Source: Nymphaea colorata (lineage: Eukaryota > Streptophyta > Magnoliopsida > Nymphaeales > Nymphaeaceae). Taken from it: a stretch of 64,000 nucleotides of DNA. Location of the stretch: contig NC_045150.1 in NCBI RefSeq assembly GCF_008831285.2, forward strand, positions 14,491,868 through 14,555,867. Reading direction: 5' to 3'. How positions within the stretch are numbered: the first letter of the stretch is position 1; the number at the start of each line of letters is the position of its first letter. Shown piece after piece: positions 11,652-23,779 of the stretch. A program made the translations under genes and the position numbers. The notes under the pieces were generated by a model. It was not told the origin of the DNA. It saw only the letters and a list, made by a program, of their open reading frames with translations, and did no database searches.

Positions 11652-13003
11652 GTAGTTTGGCGGTATTTGCTACACTTTTTTTACACACGAGTCCTAATTT
11701 TACATTTGGTTTCTTCAGCGTTATCAAAGACTCAAAGGTGACATATTATTTGAAGTGATAATGTCGTACACATTTACATTAGTTCTCTATTTGTTCATGT
11801 ATTACATGTAGTATTTATCAACGTATTTATATCTATCTTTTAATGCATGTTTATTTATATTTTTATACACAAGCTGTCTTTCATATGCAATGGTGGTCAT
11901 CCTCCATAATGTCTCTACCATCTTTTACGAGTCACTTTTCTAATAGTGTGTCTTGTAAGTAATAGCTAAGTCAATGAGAATATCAGTGTTTTTAGTCGGT
12001 GCAGCTACAAAGCATTCTACATTTCAAGCATGCATTTGTACCATAGCTTCTGCTCGTTTTGTTTTGGATATTCTTTTGTTGATTAATTCCTCTGGGTCTT
12101 TGAAAATGGGCGCAGTAGATTATGGCTAACCTATGTAATCTTATAACTCTCTCTAATGATCTATATTCAGCCATTCAATATGGTTTCAAATCTGATATTT
12201 GGTCTCTTCTCTCTCTCATTTTTTCCATGATGGCCAATATTTTGTATGTTAATTGTACTAATTTTTCTAGTATAAGTTTTGGATATGGTTTGCAAATTGC
12301 ATATATGAGATGGCTGCACATCGCCCAGCATTCAAAGCTTTTGTAAGACCTACTTTCTTTGATCCATTCCACATACTTTGTATGCATGAATATACTTATT
12401 TGGAAATCAATACAATCTACTTATTTGTTAAGAATTTTATGACTTTGTACTTTTTGATATGCCACCTTATACAGAAGAACTTCAAGGCCTTCCTCCTGCA
12501 ACACATGGGTAAGATGATTATTTAGTCTCATTACTATGTAGCACTGGGATGGATGTAAGAATTCCTCTTTGCCGATGTCCGTGCCCTAATTGCTGCTCAT
12601 GGAGCGTCCAAGAGCTTTAGGGCTTATAGCCTTTATACTGTCTATTGCCTTTTTGCTATTTTTAGTAACCTTACTTGGTCTACTTAATCCTTTCTCTCGA
12701 TCTTATCTTGGTATACCTTCTATTGGGTTAATGTTGATTTTATTTCTAGAATGTTGTTACAGGTGGCCAATGCACTCAACAAACAGAATGTGTTGGTGAA
12801 ATTATAAATATAATTCTTAAGACTGATGGCACACCTATAGATATTGGAAACAAGTTACATGTCACAGTTGTAATCTACTTACTAAGTATAGTTGTTGAAA
12901 CACATAGTTGCTGTTTGAGACATGGTGCATTTGCAAAGAGCTGCCACTCTTTAATGGAACAATATATATTCTCATGATTTGGTTTGTAAACTACTTTTTA
13001 CAG

Positions 13004-14595
13004 CTGATGTATTTGCTGTCAACAATCGATTGCAATGAGGGTGCAATCCTTTTGTACAGTGAGGTTCGTTTTATGCCTATCTTCTTTTTGGTTATTTGTA
13101 GTTTCTATCTTTGTATTTGAGGTTTCTCTTCTTTTTTGGTTTGTTCTAGCTCAGGTATCTTGTATTTTTTTATCTGTTATATTGTAATAAAAATGTTTGG
13201 GACGCCCAAACTCGTAGCAAGGACGTTGCATTGCCAAGTAGGGCTGAACATGTGTCGAGCCCAAGCTTGTCCCTCTTGAGCTCGACTCCCTTAACTTGCT
13301 TAACTCATTTATATTGTAATAAAAATGTTCACGTCAACTCCACCCCCCCCCCCATTTTCTCCCTCTCTCTCTTCACAAGGACAAATTGTCAACGCGACAA
13401 ATTGAAGAGAACATGTGGTGCCATTTGTATCTTTCTAAAAGCAATTCCATTCTCTCCCCAACCTTGCGTGGCGTATGGCCGGTGAAAGAATGATACCCCA
13501 TTGGATCAGATTCAAACCGAATGTATGGCATTACCCTATTCTATATATCAGAAGTTCACATATTTAGATTTGATTTAAGATTTGAATATTAATGAAAGAA
13601 AAGTTTGTGTGAATTAAATTTTTGAATTTATAGTTCAGATCCGATCTGATATCTAATTTTCATTTTAACATGATCCAAGTCTGAATCCATCCTTTAATTA
13701 TGCAATCAAATTCGGACCATTTTTTGACATGTGAAGGACTGGCCATCTTTCAAATTGTTTGTATATTAAATATACAAGGATATTTGTTTGAAATTGAACC
13801 TAAACACTTTTATTTTCCTTTCTATTTTAATCAGATATTAGATACATTGACATCCTTAGCTATGCCCTTAAATAAAGATACTTTGTTCTCAGAAAACAAA
13901 TAATCGAGAAGAGATTCATTGTCATTAAATACTCTTTGGGGTTGTTTAACAACATGCATGAACATTATTATGTGAGTGTTCGATGAAGGATAACACATAA
14001 ATTTTAGTACTGTTTCATGAGGCCCTAATCTTTAGAGTGGATTTATTAGACACTCATATAATATCCCTGCAAACAAATGATACCTTGACAATGCACACTA
14101 AATTATTGTAAGTTCCAGAAATATTAAGGAAAATTAACTCTTTTGGAGGCTTGGATTTTTATCAGCTCATGATAAATATAACTGGATGAAATGTCGGTGA
14201 GGGTTGTATCTTGATGTTCTCTGTTGATTTTCTAAAAAAACACTCGTGGGTAGTAAACATTTATGGTTGTGGAAACCATCTTGTGAAGGTTCAGTTTATA
14301 TTTTTATAAATACTGCTATTGATAAAAACATACATACATGGAATCAAATCAATCAAGCTGGTCAATTCAGTAAAATTGGCTATTTTAACAATTCAATTGA
14401 TTCAACTGTGAATCGGCAAAACACTATATAAAATTTACCTTTTTTAAAAATGATAATACCAAAAACATATATGAACAATTAAACATGAGTTCGTGACACT
14501 TATGCTGAAAGGTATGAGGGGCCCTTAGGTCTTTTCTAGGTAGTGTGGTTCTTAAATTGGCCCGATGGATACCAGATTCCAATGGATTTGAATCC
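13004..14595. other. AT-rich stretch without recognised gene
   Basis: No coding signal is recognised. About 13490-13740 contains the degenerate GATTCAGATCCGATTTGAAT-type words that also occur at 18600-18975, 22375-22740 and 26690-26880. That suggests a dispersed low-complexity repeat. Confidence 0.35.
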
Positions 14596-15734
14596 CAGCG
14601 ACATGCAAAAATAACCCACCACACTTCTTTACTATTCCCTCTCCAACAAATTTGATCTTATGCATCACCAAATCTTCTTCTGATTGGCCCTCTCTTAAAA
14701 CCTCCTTCACAAACAAGTACCAACTTTGGTGGAAACTAAATTCTTGTAATTCATGCATATAAAAAGAACCCATTCCCTCTGACACATATTTCTTTCTACT
14801 GGTAATCAAAATTTTGCTCCCGATTGCACCCGCCATCAATATTCCCCCTATCTCTTCCTCCCACCATTTTACTTCCCATACATCATCTAGGACCAACAAA
14901 ATTTTTTCCTTTGAGAGCTCATTCAATAATTGTGTGCATAAGTCAGTCAAGGAACAATCAGTGTTTTCTGCAGAACCCTTGCACACTTCCCTTAGTCAAA
15001 TCCTTATGGTTTGGCCTTTCTGAAACACAAACTCACCACCTGTGTTCCATGAACTGTTGTTCAACTTCATTAAATACCATGTTTGCAAGAGTCATTTTAC
15101 CGATCCCTCCCTTTCCAACAATGGAGATAATAGAAGTAGCACCCTTCTCAGTGTTACTACAAAAGTCATTCGTCAAGAGCATTTCTACTAACACCTTTTT
15201 ATCATTCTGCCTACCTATGGGCAGTTGTATACCTATGTGACGGGTTGCCTCTTTGGGGTTGACATGTTCACATTAAACAGGGTACCACCCCCTTTTGGTG
15301 TTGTTTTGAGCCTATCCACCATATCCCAATCTTTCTTTATTTTATCAAGTCTTTCATTGATTTTGATACCAAGTTTGTAACGAAAAGAAATTTTTTCTTA
15401 ATAGGAAGAGAGCGCTGTAGTCAAAGACCACTTCCGTACCGGATCCCTCTTGCTGGCCTCAATTTTGCTTCGATATCTTTCGATGATGTCCTCGGCATCA
15501 CAAAGAACATCCTTGAGCTCAAACTCTAGTTCTGTGTCGCACTCCTTGCTGAAAAAGGACTCGATCAGCATCTTTGATGGCCTTTTGGAATATTTTCAGG
15601 ATCATTTGGAGCTTCTTCAGATCGTCTTTGGCATTCAAGATGTAGTCTTTCGTCTCTTTCAACAAATTGGTTGCAGTAAAAATGGCTGTTTGCACAAGAG
15701 CATCTATTACTGCCCCCATCTCCTGCAACGCCAC
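14596..15734 (-). pseudogene. CC-NB-ARC resistance-gene pseudogene
   Basis: NLR proteins are intracellular immune receptors with a coiled-coil, an ATP-binding NB-ARC switch and leucine-rich repeats. On this strand the reading starts MALQEMGAVIDALVQ at 15734 and continues through a coiled-coil region (LLKETKDYILNAKDDLKK). A P-loop GKGGIGKM lies near 15093-15116, kinase-2 KILLVLDDVWE near 14875-14910, RNBS-B GSKILITSRK near 14800 and a CGGL motif near 14620. The usual GLPLA sequence degenerates there and no leucine-rich repeats follow. Several frameshifts and stops break it (for example near 15235 and 15385). It is a truncated, dead copy. Confidence 0.85.
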
Positions 15735-16482
15735 TCCCAGTTTCTCGGTAGATTGAAGGGCAGAGGAAGAGAAGCAATTTTCGGAAGGATGCGAAGAACA
15801 TAGGCAAAAAACTGCACATAAAATTCAAATTGAGCAGGTGGGTCCATTTGATCACCACCACCACAACATTTTCCTCTTGCGAGTGGTAGAGCGCTGAAGT
15901 AATCAAGTTACGGAAGAAATTCGGCCTTGGAGGGCTCAAGAAATTCCGGCCTCAATTCTGTCAGTTGTTACTCATTGGCTTCAATCCTTTCACGTTGTTT
16001 CGTCAATTTCTTACACTGTATTCTTCTTCTCTTCCAGACTAGCTACGTTCATATTGCTGCGTCTTTTCTCTCTCCAATTCATTATATTTTCTTCATTCAC
16101 ATTAACTTTGATTCCCATCAATCGTGTTGAGATCTGATATAATACTAGAATACATGAGAAAAATACTCATCGGCACATTTTTTATAGGTTGTATTAAAGA
16201 AGAAATTCAATTTTGTAATTTACTTGCTCCTAAATAAATCTGGCAGAAATTCCCCAAAGCCAAGCCTTCTACATCCCCTAGAGCTCCCCCTTTTGGACTT
16301 GCCAGATTTCTTGTTAATTTTTTATTTGATTGATTTTATAATGTAAAAATAATTTACATATATGATCCGCAATCCAAATTTATTTAGCGTAAAGTTTGTA
16401 TTGGACTCGAATGCAAAAATACATATTGAATCCAACAGCCACATCTTAACCTTTCTCATAATGTTAAGATTCACATAAAGTA

Positions 16483-16518
<36 letters not shown>

Positions 16519-17228
16519 AGAAGATGATAGCTGAACCAAGTGGACAATTATATACATCTAAGTGCAATGTTCAAAACATTTTTTTTCTATAACAAACTAA
16601 CCTTTTAGATGTTATCTTAAGAGTATTTTAGTAGTTAATAGTTGAGATCGCAAGTCTGAAGCCTTTGTACCCCATCCCTAATGTCATTAATACGCACACA
16701 TACACACCATACCACTTGGGTAAGGGATAAAGCCATACCTCTCAAATTTATATTCAAAGATATTTTAAATAAAATGTGAACCTCCTAATATGTATATAAT
16801 TAATACTAAATTTATAAAAATCATGTTTCGGTTCAAGTTATTTTCATGAAAAAATTGTTCTTTTCTACGATGTTCAAAATTTTGATGTTAAAAGAGCCAT
16901 TCATTTTTAGATTATTAAAAACATTATTGACATCCAAAATATGATTAACTTAATATATATATGTGTGTGTGTGATTGTTTCTTACCAAATTTAAAATCAT
17001 GTCTATAAGTTTAGATTGCATAGAAAACTGGTCTGGTGGCCTCCAGCAGAATAGAAATTGATCATTTTCATGACGGTGGTTATACATAGATAAAAAAGTG
17101 ATAAGGCAGTTTTGTCATCTATTATTAGTTCATATATATATATATATATATTGCACAAAGACCCAGCCATCCACCTAGGGCCCACATTCTTGTTTTTAAA
17201 TAAAAAGAGAAACACTAGATGCATGCTG
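15735..17228. other. AT-rich stretch with microsatellites
   Basis: This is the upstream side of the CC-NB-ARC remnant. No gene is recognised. It contains a GA run (16486-16516) and TA runs near 16955 and 17131-17150. Confidence 0.35.
16486..16516. repeat. (GA)n microsatellite
   Basis: There are about 15 AG/GA dinucleotide units in a row. Confidence 0.9.
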
Positions 17229-18008
17229 GACTAAGCCTGGGCATCGGGCTATGCCAGCCCGACCCAACAATTTTGTGCGGACAACTACCCGGGCTTGGAC
17301 CCGGTCAGCCTGCTACCCAGCCCAACTATTAACGGGTCAGGCCGGACCCGGTGCCGGGCCATGATAAGAATGCATGAGGGCTGGCCCATTTTTGCTGCCT
17401 CCATGGCATTGCTTCTGCCAGACTGCCACTTCCGCCTGCACCTTTCCTCCACAGCTTCACGCTCCGATTGGACGGGCCAAACCCAACATGCTCTTCAACC
17501 ACCGTCCTGCCTTCGCCATCTTACGAATGTCACCTGATTCAGCCCAACGGAGAACAATCATTCACGTTGGATTCATTCCAATGGTGAACAACCATCCACA
17601 GAGAGAGAGAGAGAGAGAGGAGACCCGTGACAGTGGAATCGATGAGTCCTCAAGCCGAGCAGTAGTAGGATGACGACAAATGGTTTGGATATGGCACAAG
17701 AGGCAACAAATTGGTGATGGCATGGTAGGCACGGCCACGCAAGCTGGGAGGTGCGATGATGGCGATGCAGCCAGGTGAGACGCCAATGGTGAAGGAAGAA
17801 AACAAAGACTAAAGCAAACTTTCAACTTTTGAAACTTTGAAACCTTTACAAAGGAAACAGACTTCAAAATGTATTTAAAAATTAAAGATAAAAAAATTGT
17901 TGGGCCTACCGGGCCCTTGACGGGCTGCATGTAATGTCTGATATCCGGCTCGCAAAGTTACCGGGCCGGGCCGGGTCTGATCATGCAGGCCCATGCCTAT
18001 GCTTGACT
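17229..18008. mobile_element. GC-rich candidate non-autonomous DNA transposon
   Basis: A 770-bp island is bounded by imperfect inverted termini: AAGCCTGGGCATCGGGC at 17233, and AAGCATAGGCATGGGCC read inward from 18004 (13 of 17 positions agree). The same four bases, GACT, flank both ends. The subterminal 120 bases on both sides are rich in GGGCCGG/CCGGGC words, unlike the AT-rich surroundings. Plant elements with such termini are often non-autonomous hAT-like transposons, but the 4-base flank does not match the usual 8 bases, so the superfamily is open. No transposase is seen. Confidence 0.45.
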
Positions 18009-20200
18009 CCCTCAAGGGTGGCAATGTCTCCTCCTCCTCCTCCCCCCAACCCAACTTTCTCTTTTTGCTTCTTTTTTTCTTTTTTTGTTTTTTTGAGGTA
18101 GGGGAGGTGATTGCCTAAGCATTCGCAAACTTGTCAACAAATATTTTTGTTTCTTTACTATTGCCAAGTTCAGCCACTTCAGTTTTGATCTTTTGCATTT
18201 ATTTTTTCATTATGAAATGTCAAAGGTGGTGGTTGGATGATTCAGTTATTTGGAGGTTGGCCTGATAATTCTCCACTATATATCTCTGCTTAGCTTCGTG
18301 TTAACGGGTGCAGTATTTGTTCAGGATAATTCATCTATCCGGATTGGTGCAACATCTCATATTAATTTATTTGTTTGTCTTCAAATCATAACATAATCAT
18401 TCGTATAACAATTTGTTAAAACTGTAAGAACTAATTATTGATTTTTGGTATTTTTGTTGTAGTAAAAATTCTCTAGAAGCAACCTCATGTATGTATTCAC
18501 ATCTATTTTGAAGTAATGAATTTGAATGAACATTCACTACTCTGAAAAAGTTAGTTGATATGAAATAAGAAAAAAGTAACACTTCAACTAAAAAAATTGA
18601 ATGGGATTTATATTTAAGAAATGACTTTTCATTGGGTTCGAATTTGGGTTCAGTTTTAACTAAATATCCCATCATATTCCGATTCAGGTTTCCTTTTGAA
18701 TTCAATTTCAAAAGAATTACCATATACCCAATTTATACGTTTTGAATATGTTTGCATTCTTAACATATCGTAATGTGGTTTTGGCTCTTGTATTTAAAAG
18801 TTGGATTCAGGTGTGGATGTAAATCTAAAATCAAATTTGAAATTTGAATTTAAATAAAATTTGAATGTGGATACGGCTTGGATTTTTCTTCCTTCGTATT
18901 TAAATCCAAATTCGAATTGGAATTATGAATATCCGATAAATTTGATATGGTAACATGAGATTTTATTTGAATCCAATCCCTTAACATTCATGTGTTATTG
19001 CAATTTATTTTTTTTCTTTTTCTCATTAACAAATTGTTTAGAGTCTCTGGTACTGAACCACATCAAGAAAGCTCCACCAAAAATCCTATTGAAGCTGTCA
19101 CATAGCTTTGTCGTTCATCAAAAATCCATAAACCTTCTGTTTTATTGTAAGACTTTTATTGCAGTTTGGCCAACAAAAGCTTACATGCTCATTCATTATC
19201 AAGGGAGGAAGTCAGATTCAAGATCGGTACCTTTTATCTGGTCAGGTTCAAGATTAATACATACCATACTATTAGTTTTAGACCACTACTTTAGCCACCT
19301 TTGTATCCTTCTTCTCTTGATAAACCATTCATTTGTCATTATATTAGCAATCCCAAAAGAGTGAGTTTCCTTTAGAAATGCTCCTTCGACGAGATTGGAG
19401 TACAAGAGGAACAGGAGGGGAACTTCCTCCATCTACTTCTAGAGTAGACGATTCTTCCTCATTATCTAGGCTTCATCTTATACCTAACGATGGGAGGGGC
19501 ATCTTCTCGTAATTCCCAAGATTAGATACGATGTCTTCTTTACTATTTACACAAGCATACAAAGATTTTTTTGATAGTTTCAAAAGCATTTAAAACTCTT
19601 GAAATTAAAGGCTTTGGAGACTTTGGTTAGACTATTTCTTTATGAGCTTAAGTTTCTCACTGACCTACAACAAATGTAATGAAGTTGTTATAACATTTAA
19701 ATTATTTTCCAAACTCGTTAATCCTAATTTCCATCCAGGAAAAAGGATTTAAAAATGCAAAATCTCTCTTTTAATCTTTCTTCTCTCTCCTATTGTTCTT
19801 TCTCTCTCTCTGATTTGTCATTCTTTTTAGATCTCTCCCTCTAAAATTTTTCTTTTCTCTCTCTCTCTCTCTCACTTCAGTTCTTTCTCTCCCTTTTTTA
19901 AAATCTCTTTCTTTCTCTCTCTTTATTTTACCTCTTTTTTATCTTTTATCTTTTTTAAGCCCCCCCTCTTTTGCTGTCTCTTTTAACCCCTTTTATACAA
20001 ATGATGGGTAGGACAACAGTTGGGTTAGGCAGTGTATTACAGCCATGTCTTCAGTTTGATTCTTGGAGTGTGCTATCCTAATGGTATTGAGGAACAATGT
20101 TGATTTTGAGATTAGGGGTGCCATTATGAGTTCAACTGGACTGGTTCTTGTCTCCTCCCACACCCACCTTTTCTCCCCTCCTTTTAGATTTCTCTACTTT

Positions 20201-20244
<44 letters not shown>

Positions 20245-20874
20245 TTATATATTAAGCAAAAAAAGCTCCCATTTTGCTTGGCCCAAAATCATTCGACTTC
20301 ACCAAGGCCAACATTAAGGTGCAATACCAAAGATCCTTATCATTGGGACAACACTTAGACTCCCTAAAGTCTATTGATAGTGGCCCCTCTTTTTTTTTCA
20401 AGACAGTCATTCATTTTTATTTGTTTTAATTTTTTAATGGCATCTCAACATTAATCATTTTTCTTACTTTAAAACATTAAAAAAATCAAATACCAATAAT
20501 TTTACATATATGTCATATTGTTATAAAAGAAATTATCGCTATAGTGAGAATATAATATACATGATGGGTATTATTGAATGTCTTAGAATGAGAACGTAAA
20601 TCAAATTGTTGAGAGATCAGTGAGTCCTTATAGTTTCTTATTTGTCTAATATGTGGCTTATAGCTAGAGTATTTCTTCTTTTTCAACAAAACCTGATTAG
20701 CTAAATTTAAATTTCATTTCACAAGGTAGAGTAGCTAAATTGCATTTGATGTCCATTTGTAATAACCTATACAAAATTGACCATTTGCAATTCAATCTGT
20801 CCCCACATATCAACACTGATGGGCCAACGAAAACCGAGTTAGAGGAAAAGAGGAAGGAGTTTCAACAGCTTCAG
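18009..20874. other. AT-rich stretch with CT microsatellites
   Basis: No gene is recognised. About 18600-18975 is the degenerate AATTTGAATTTAAAT-type repeat. Pyrimidine-rich CT tracts lie at 19790-19925, with a long CT run at 20205-20242. Confidence 0.35.
20205..20242. repeat. (CT)n microsatellite
   Basis: There are about 19 consecutive CT units. Translations through it give artefactual Ser-Leu runs. Confidence 0.9.
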
Positions 20875-21222
20875 GGTATTCATACAAACTCAAGCAAAAA
20901 ACACAATTGTGAAATGAATTTAATCCAAACCATCAATCTATAAAGAAAACACGGTGACAAGAGCATCATTTTTATTACAATAGACCAACGGTATTCGTAT
21001 AAACTAAAGCAAGAAAAGACAGTTGTGATATGAATTTAATCCATAATATCCACCAATAAAAAAGATAAAGACACGAGAACATCACTTTCTTTACGATAGA
21101 CAACGGTATTCATACAAACTCAAGCAAGAAAAAACAATTGAAATGAATTTAATCCAGAGCATCCAGCAGTCACAAAGACAGTGATAAGAGAATAATTTTA
21201 TTTACTATAGACCAAACATTAT
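20875..21222 (+). repeat. Tandem repeat, three units of about 115 bp
   Basis: The unit begins GGTATTCATACAAACTCAAG and recurs at 20875, 20990 and 21105. Each copy contains GAATTTAATCCA and a GACAAGAG/AACATCA-like middle. Divergence between copies is moderate. Confidence 0.8.
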
Positions 21223-22980
21223 CGATTACATATGTTCAGGCTCATTCCCCTTTTAATGATTATTCTCAATTTCTAGGGAAACTTTCCAAGATACATGTAA
21301 ATATTTTACACGTCCAGTGGCATATGGATATGCTCCAGTGCTGAAATCTATAAAATTTTAAAAGATTCTTGAAATCTGATTTGTGGATCAAATATTCTAT
21401 AGTTATAATTAAAAAGCAAGCTGCCACCTGGGAACCTTATATGACACACCACAAAGTATGCACACAAAGGTAACAATCTAACGGAAACTTTCTGCTGTGT
21501 AATGAAAGGCCAAGAGTTTTTTGACGGCCGCATTATAAAAGAAGGTGACGACTTTTACAGCATGAGCTGTTTGTTTTGTTGGACACAATTTTACTTCTTG
21601 TGGTACTAAGTGATAATTCTTGTAGCGTCTTTTTTTCTATTCTGTTCAGCTAAAAGGAAAGACTTCAAAGCTCCTTTTTTTTTCAATTGGTGAAAACTAT
21701 AGAACAAAGGGCATAAAGTTCTTTTTAACCCTTATGTAGAGGGTTGCTAAGAGATCTCAAAGATGAAGCTAGGAATTTTTCGTTGTAGGTACCAAACTAT
21801 TGTTTCTAAATTTTTACAGAACCAGAAATATATTTATTTTATTTTATTTTATACAGGATAAACTAAAATATCTAAAAATTTAAAAATTAATTTTTTTATT
21901 TTTTTTAAATCCAAGAAGAAATACAGCCCCTACCAGGCCCCCCTGCCTCCAGTACTCCCTCTGTCTATAATTTTGTTGGTCAGAGCCTTTGGTCCCCATG
22001 ACTAAGGGTTGCTCTTTGAGAACGAAAAGTGAAAAAAAAAAAAGAAGAAAAATTTGGCATATTTTTAGAATTAAAATTTACAAAAAAAAAAATTGCCCCC
22101 ACCATTTCAAGGTTGGACACATCTGATCTAGTAAAAAAGCATTGTGCCATTACCAATCAAATTTGTGTAACTTTATGTTTTATGACATATTCAGGCCCGA
22201 GACCACTTTATGATAGGAGATCCAACCCGATTATGTCTATAATTGGGATCACATGCTTCTTGGATCCAAATTCAGTTTTGAAAAGTAGAGCCTACTTCTC
22301 AATCCCAAGTCCTCCCTGAATCCAAACCACTGACATCCATAGTTGCGCATAGGGATGCCTATATATCTGCTTTGTCTAGAAAATCTAATCGATCTGTTTC
22401 AAACAAATCGGATATGAAAAAGAGAAACATATCCTATTAAAAAGTAGGATTGAATTCAGCTTTAGTAATTGGCTTCCAATTAGATTTTCAGATATACATA
22501 AACATCCGGTTGGATTTGGATATGGATTTGAATCAGATTTGTTATTAAGCAAATATCCCATATCTAATGTTCTTACATTTTGAAAATAGGTCAAATTCAG
22601 TTCAAAATTCGTATTTAGATATGAATATGAAAATTATATTCAAATCAAATTCAGTTTGTGAAATGGGATTCCAGATTTGGATTTAGATACGGCTAATGGT
22701 AAATCCAATTTGACTATGATCCATTGACATTCCTAATTGTGGTTGAAGGGGTACCTTTGTCCTTCCTTCCTTTCTTTCTCCTATGGTGCTTCTATGACAA
22801 GTAGTGAGATAGTTGGGTCTGCCACATGTTTTCATCATTCTTTTCTTTTTCCGGTTTTCCCTTACATGCTTCTCTCAGAACAATGGCAGAAACATGTGGT
22901 GGCTGGTGTGGGCCGGCTGCCAACAACAACCCATTAAAATTTGCTTTGAAACAATGAATACATTCTACATTTATACAAAG
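21223..22980. other. AT-rich stretch without recognised gene
   Basis: About 21760-21960 resembles a decayed element with terminal GAAGCTAGGAATTTTT and CCCCTGCCTCC, similar in style to the short element at 30738-30898. About 22375-22740 belongs to the degenerate GATTTGGATATGGATTTGAA repeat. Confidence 0.3.
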
Positions 22981-23165
22981 AATTATAACTTACACAAACA
23001 CCATCTTTTAGTGCATTTTATTTTCGCTCTAAGAAAGTGCGTCCAACGACTATAGCTTATGTGAACAACATAATGTAAGTTGTTACTCTTCATTGAAATT
23101 CTCTAACCCTTATAGACACGCAATGTGCACTCGATTGCAGCTCTCTATAAGCTAGCAAACCATGT
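22981..23165 (+). repeat. Upstream duplicate of terpene synthase promoter region
   Basis: The sequence from ACACAAACACCATC through GCAGCTCTCTATAAGCTAGC parallels 23600-23706, which lies just before the terpene synthase start. In this copy the TATA element reads CTCTATAAGC instead of CTATATAAAC, and no coding region follows. Confidence 0.7.
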
Positions 23166-23186
23166 TCATAATATTGTTGAAACAAC

Positions 23187-23506
23187 AAGTTGTACCACTT
23201 AAAGGTGAAGGGGTGCAATTACTCAAATACGTGTAAAAAATAAACATGGTTTTTGATAAAAATGGTTTTAAGTGGTGAACATTAGCTAATAAGTGTTGGA
23301 TTATAATGCATATCAAAAACATGAAGAAAGAATGCATTTGTTGAGATGGCAAGTTGAACCAGTTAAAGGTGAAGGGGTGCAATTACTCAAATACTTGTAA
23401 AAAATAAACTAGGTCTAAAAATGGTTTTAAGTGGCGAACATTAGCTAATAAGTGTCGGATTATAATGCAAATCAAAAACATGAAGAAAGAATGCATTCTA
23501 TCTATA
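23187..23506 (+). repeat. Tandem duplication, period about 164 bp
   Basis: The segment containing TTAAAGGTGAAGGGGTGCAA occurs near 23200 and again near 23364. Both copies run on through ATGAAGAAAGAATGCATT. It lies between the two promoter copies. Confidence 0.8.
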
Positions 23507-23689
23507 AAATAAATGTACCAAATAATTATGGCTTGGGCAAGTGTCATAGCTTAATGCTTTCTATTTATATACAAAGAAAAAAAAACATTAAACATTTATA
23601 GCTTACGCAAACACCATATTTTAAGAGATTGAACCTAATTAAAATTCTCTAACCATGATAAACACGCAATGCACACTCGGATGCAGCTC

Positions 23690-23697
23690 TATATAAA
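23690..23697 (+). promoter_or_regulatory. Probable TATA box of terpene synthase
   Basis: TATATAAA lies 83 bases before the ATG at 23780, a plausible distance for a short 5' leader. Confidence 0.55.
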
Positions 23698-23779
23698 CTA
23701 GCAAACCAATCCTGAGCTAAGTCATCCGAGAGGCAGTGAAAGCATTCAGCATTCAACAACAAATACACACACTGTTCTA

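Larger units (their letters stand above)
7538..13003 (+). repeat. Duplicated block A (protease deleted)
   Basis: It runs parallel to the reverse complement of 58713-64000 (block C). From about 9610 to 12830 it also runs parallel to block B, which starts at 28241. By eye the copies agree at well over 90 percent in most places, with small indels. The left edge is only as far as block C can be followed, because the window ends there. The right edge is where A and C diverge after GGTTTGTAAACTAC. A carries the same protease deletion as C. It contains a (GT)n run at 9434-9462. Confidence 0.85.

Noticed and set aside
20063-20317. Open frame with a long Ser-Leu run
   Set aside because: It is a translation of the CT microsatellite.
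21760-21960. Second short element resembling the MITE at 30.7 kb
   Set aside because: End sequences are too degraded to define termini or flanking duplications.
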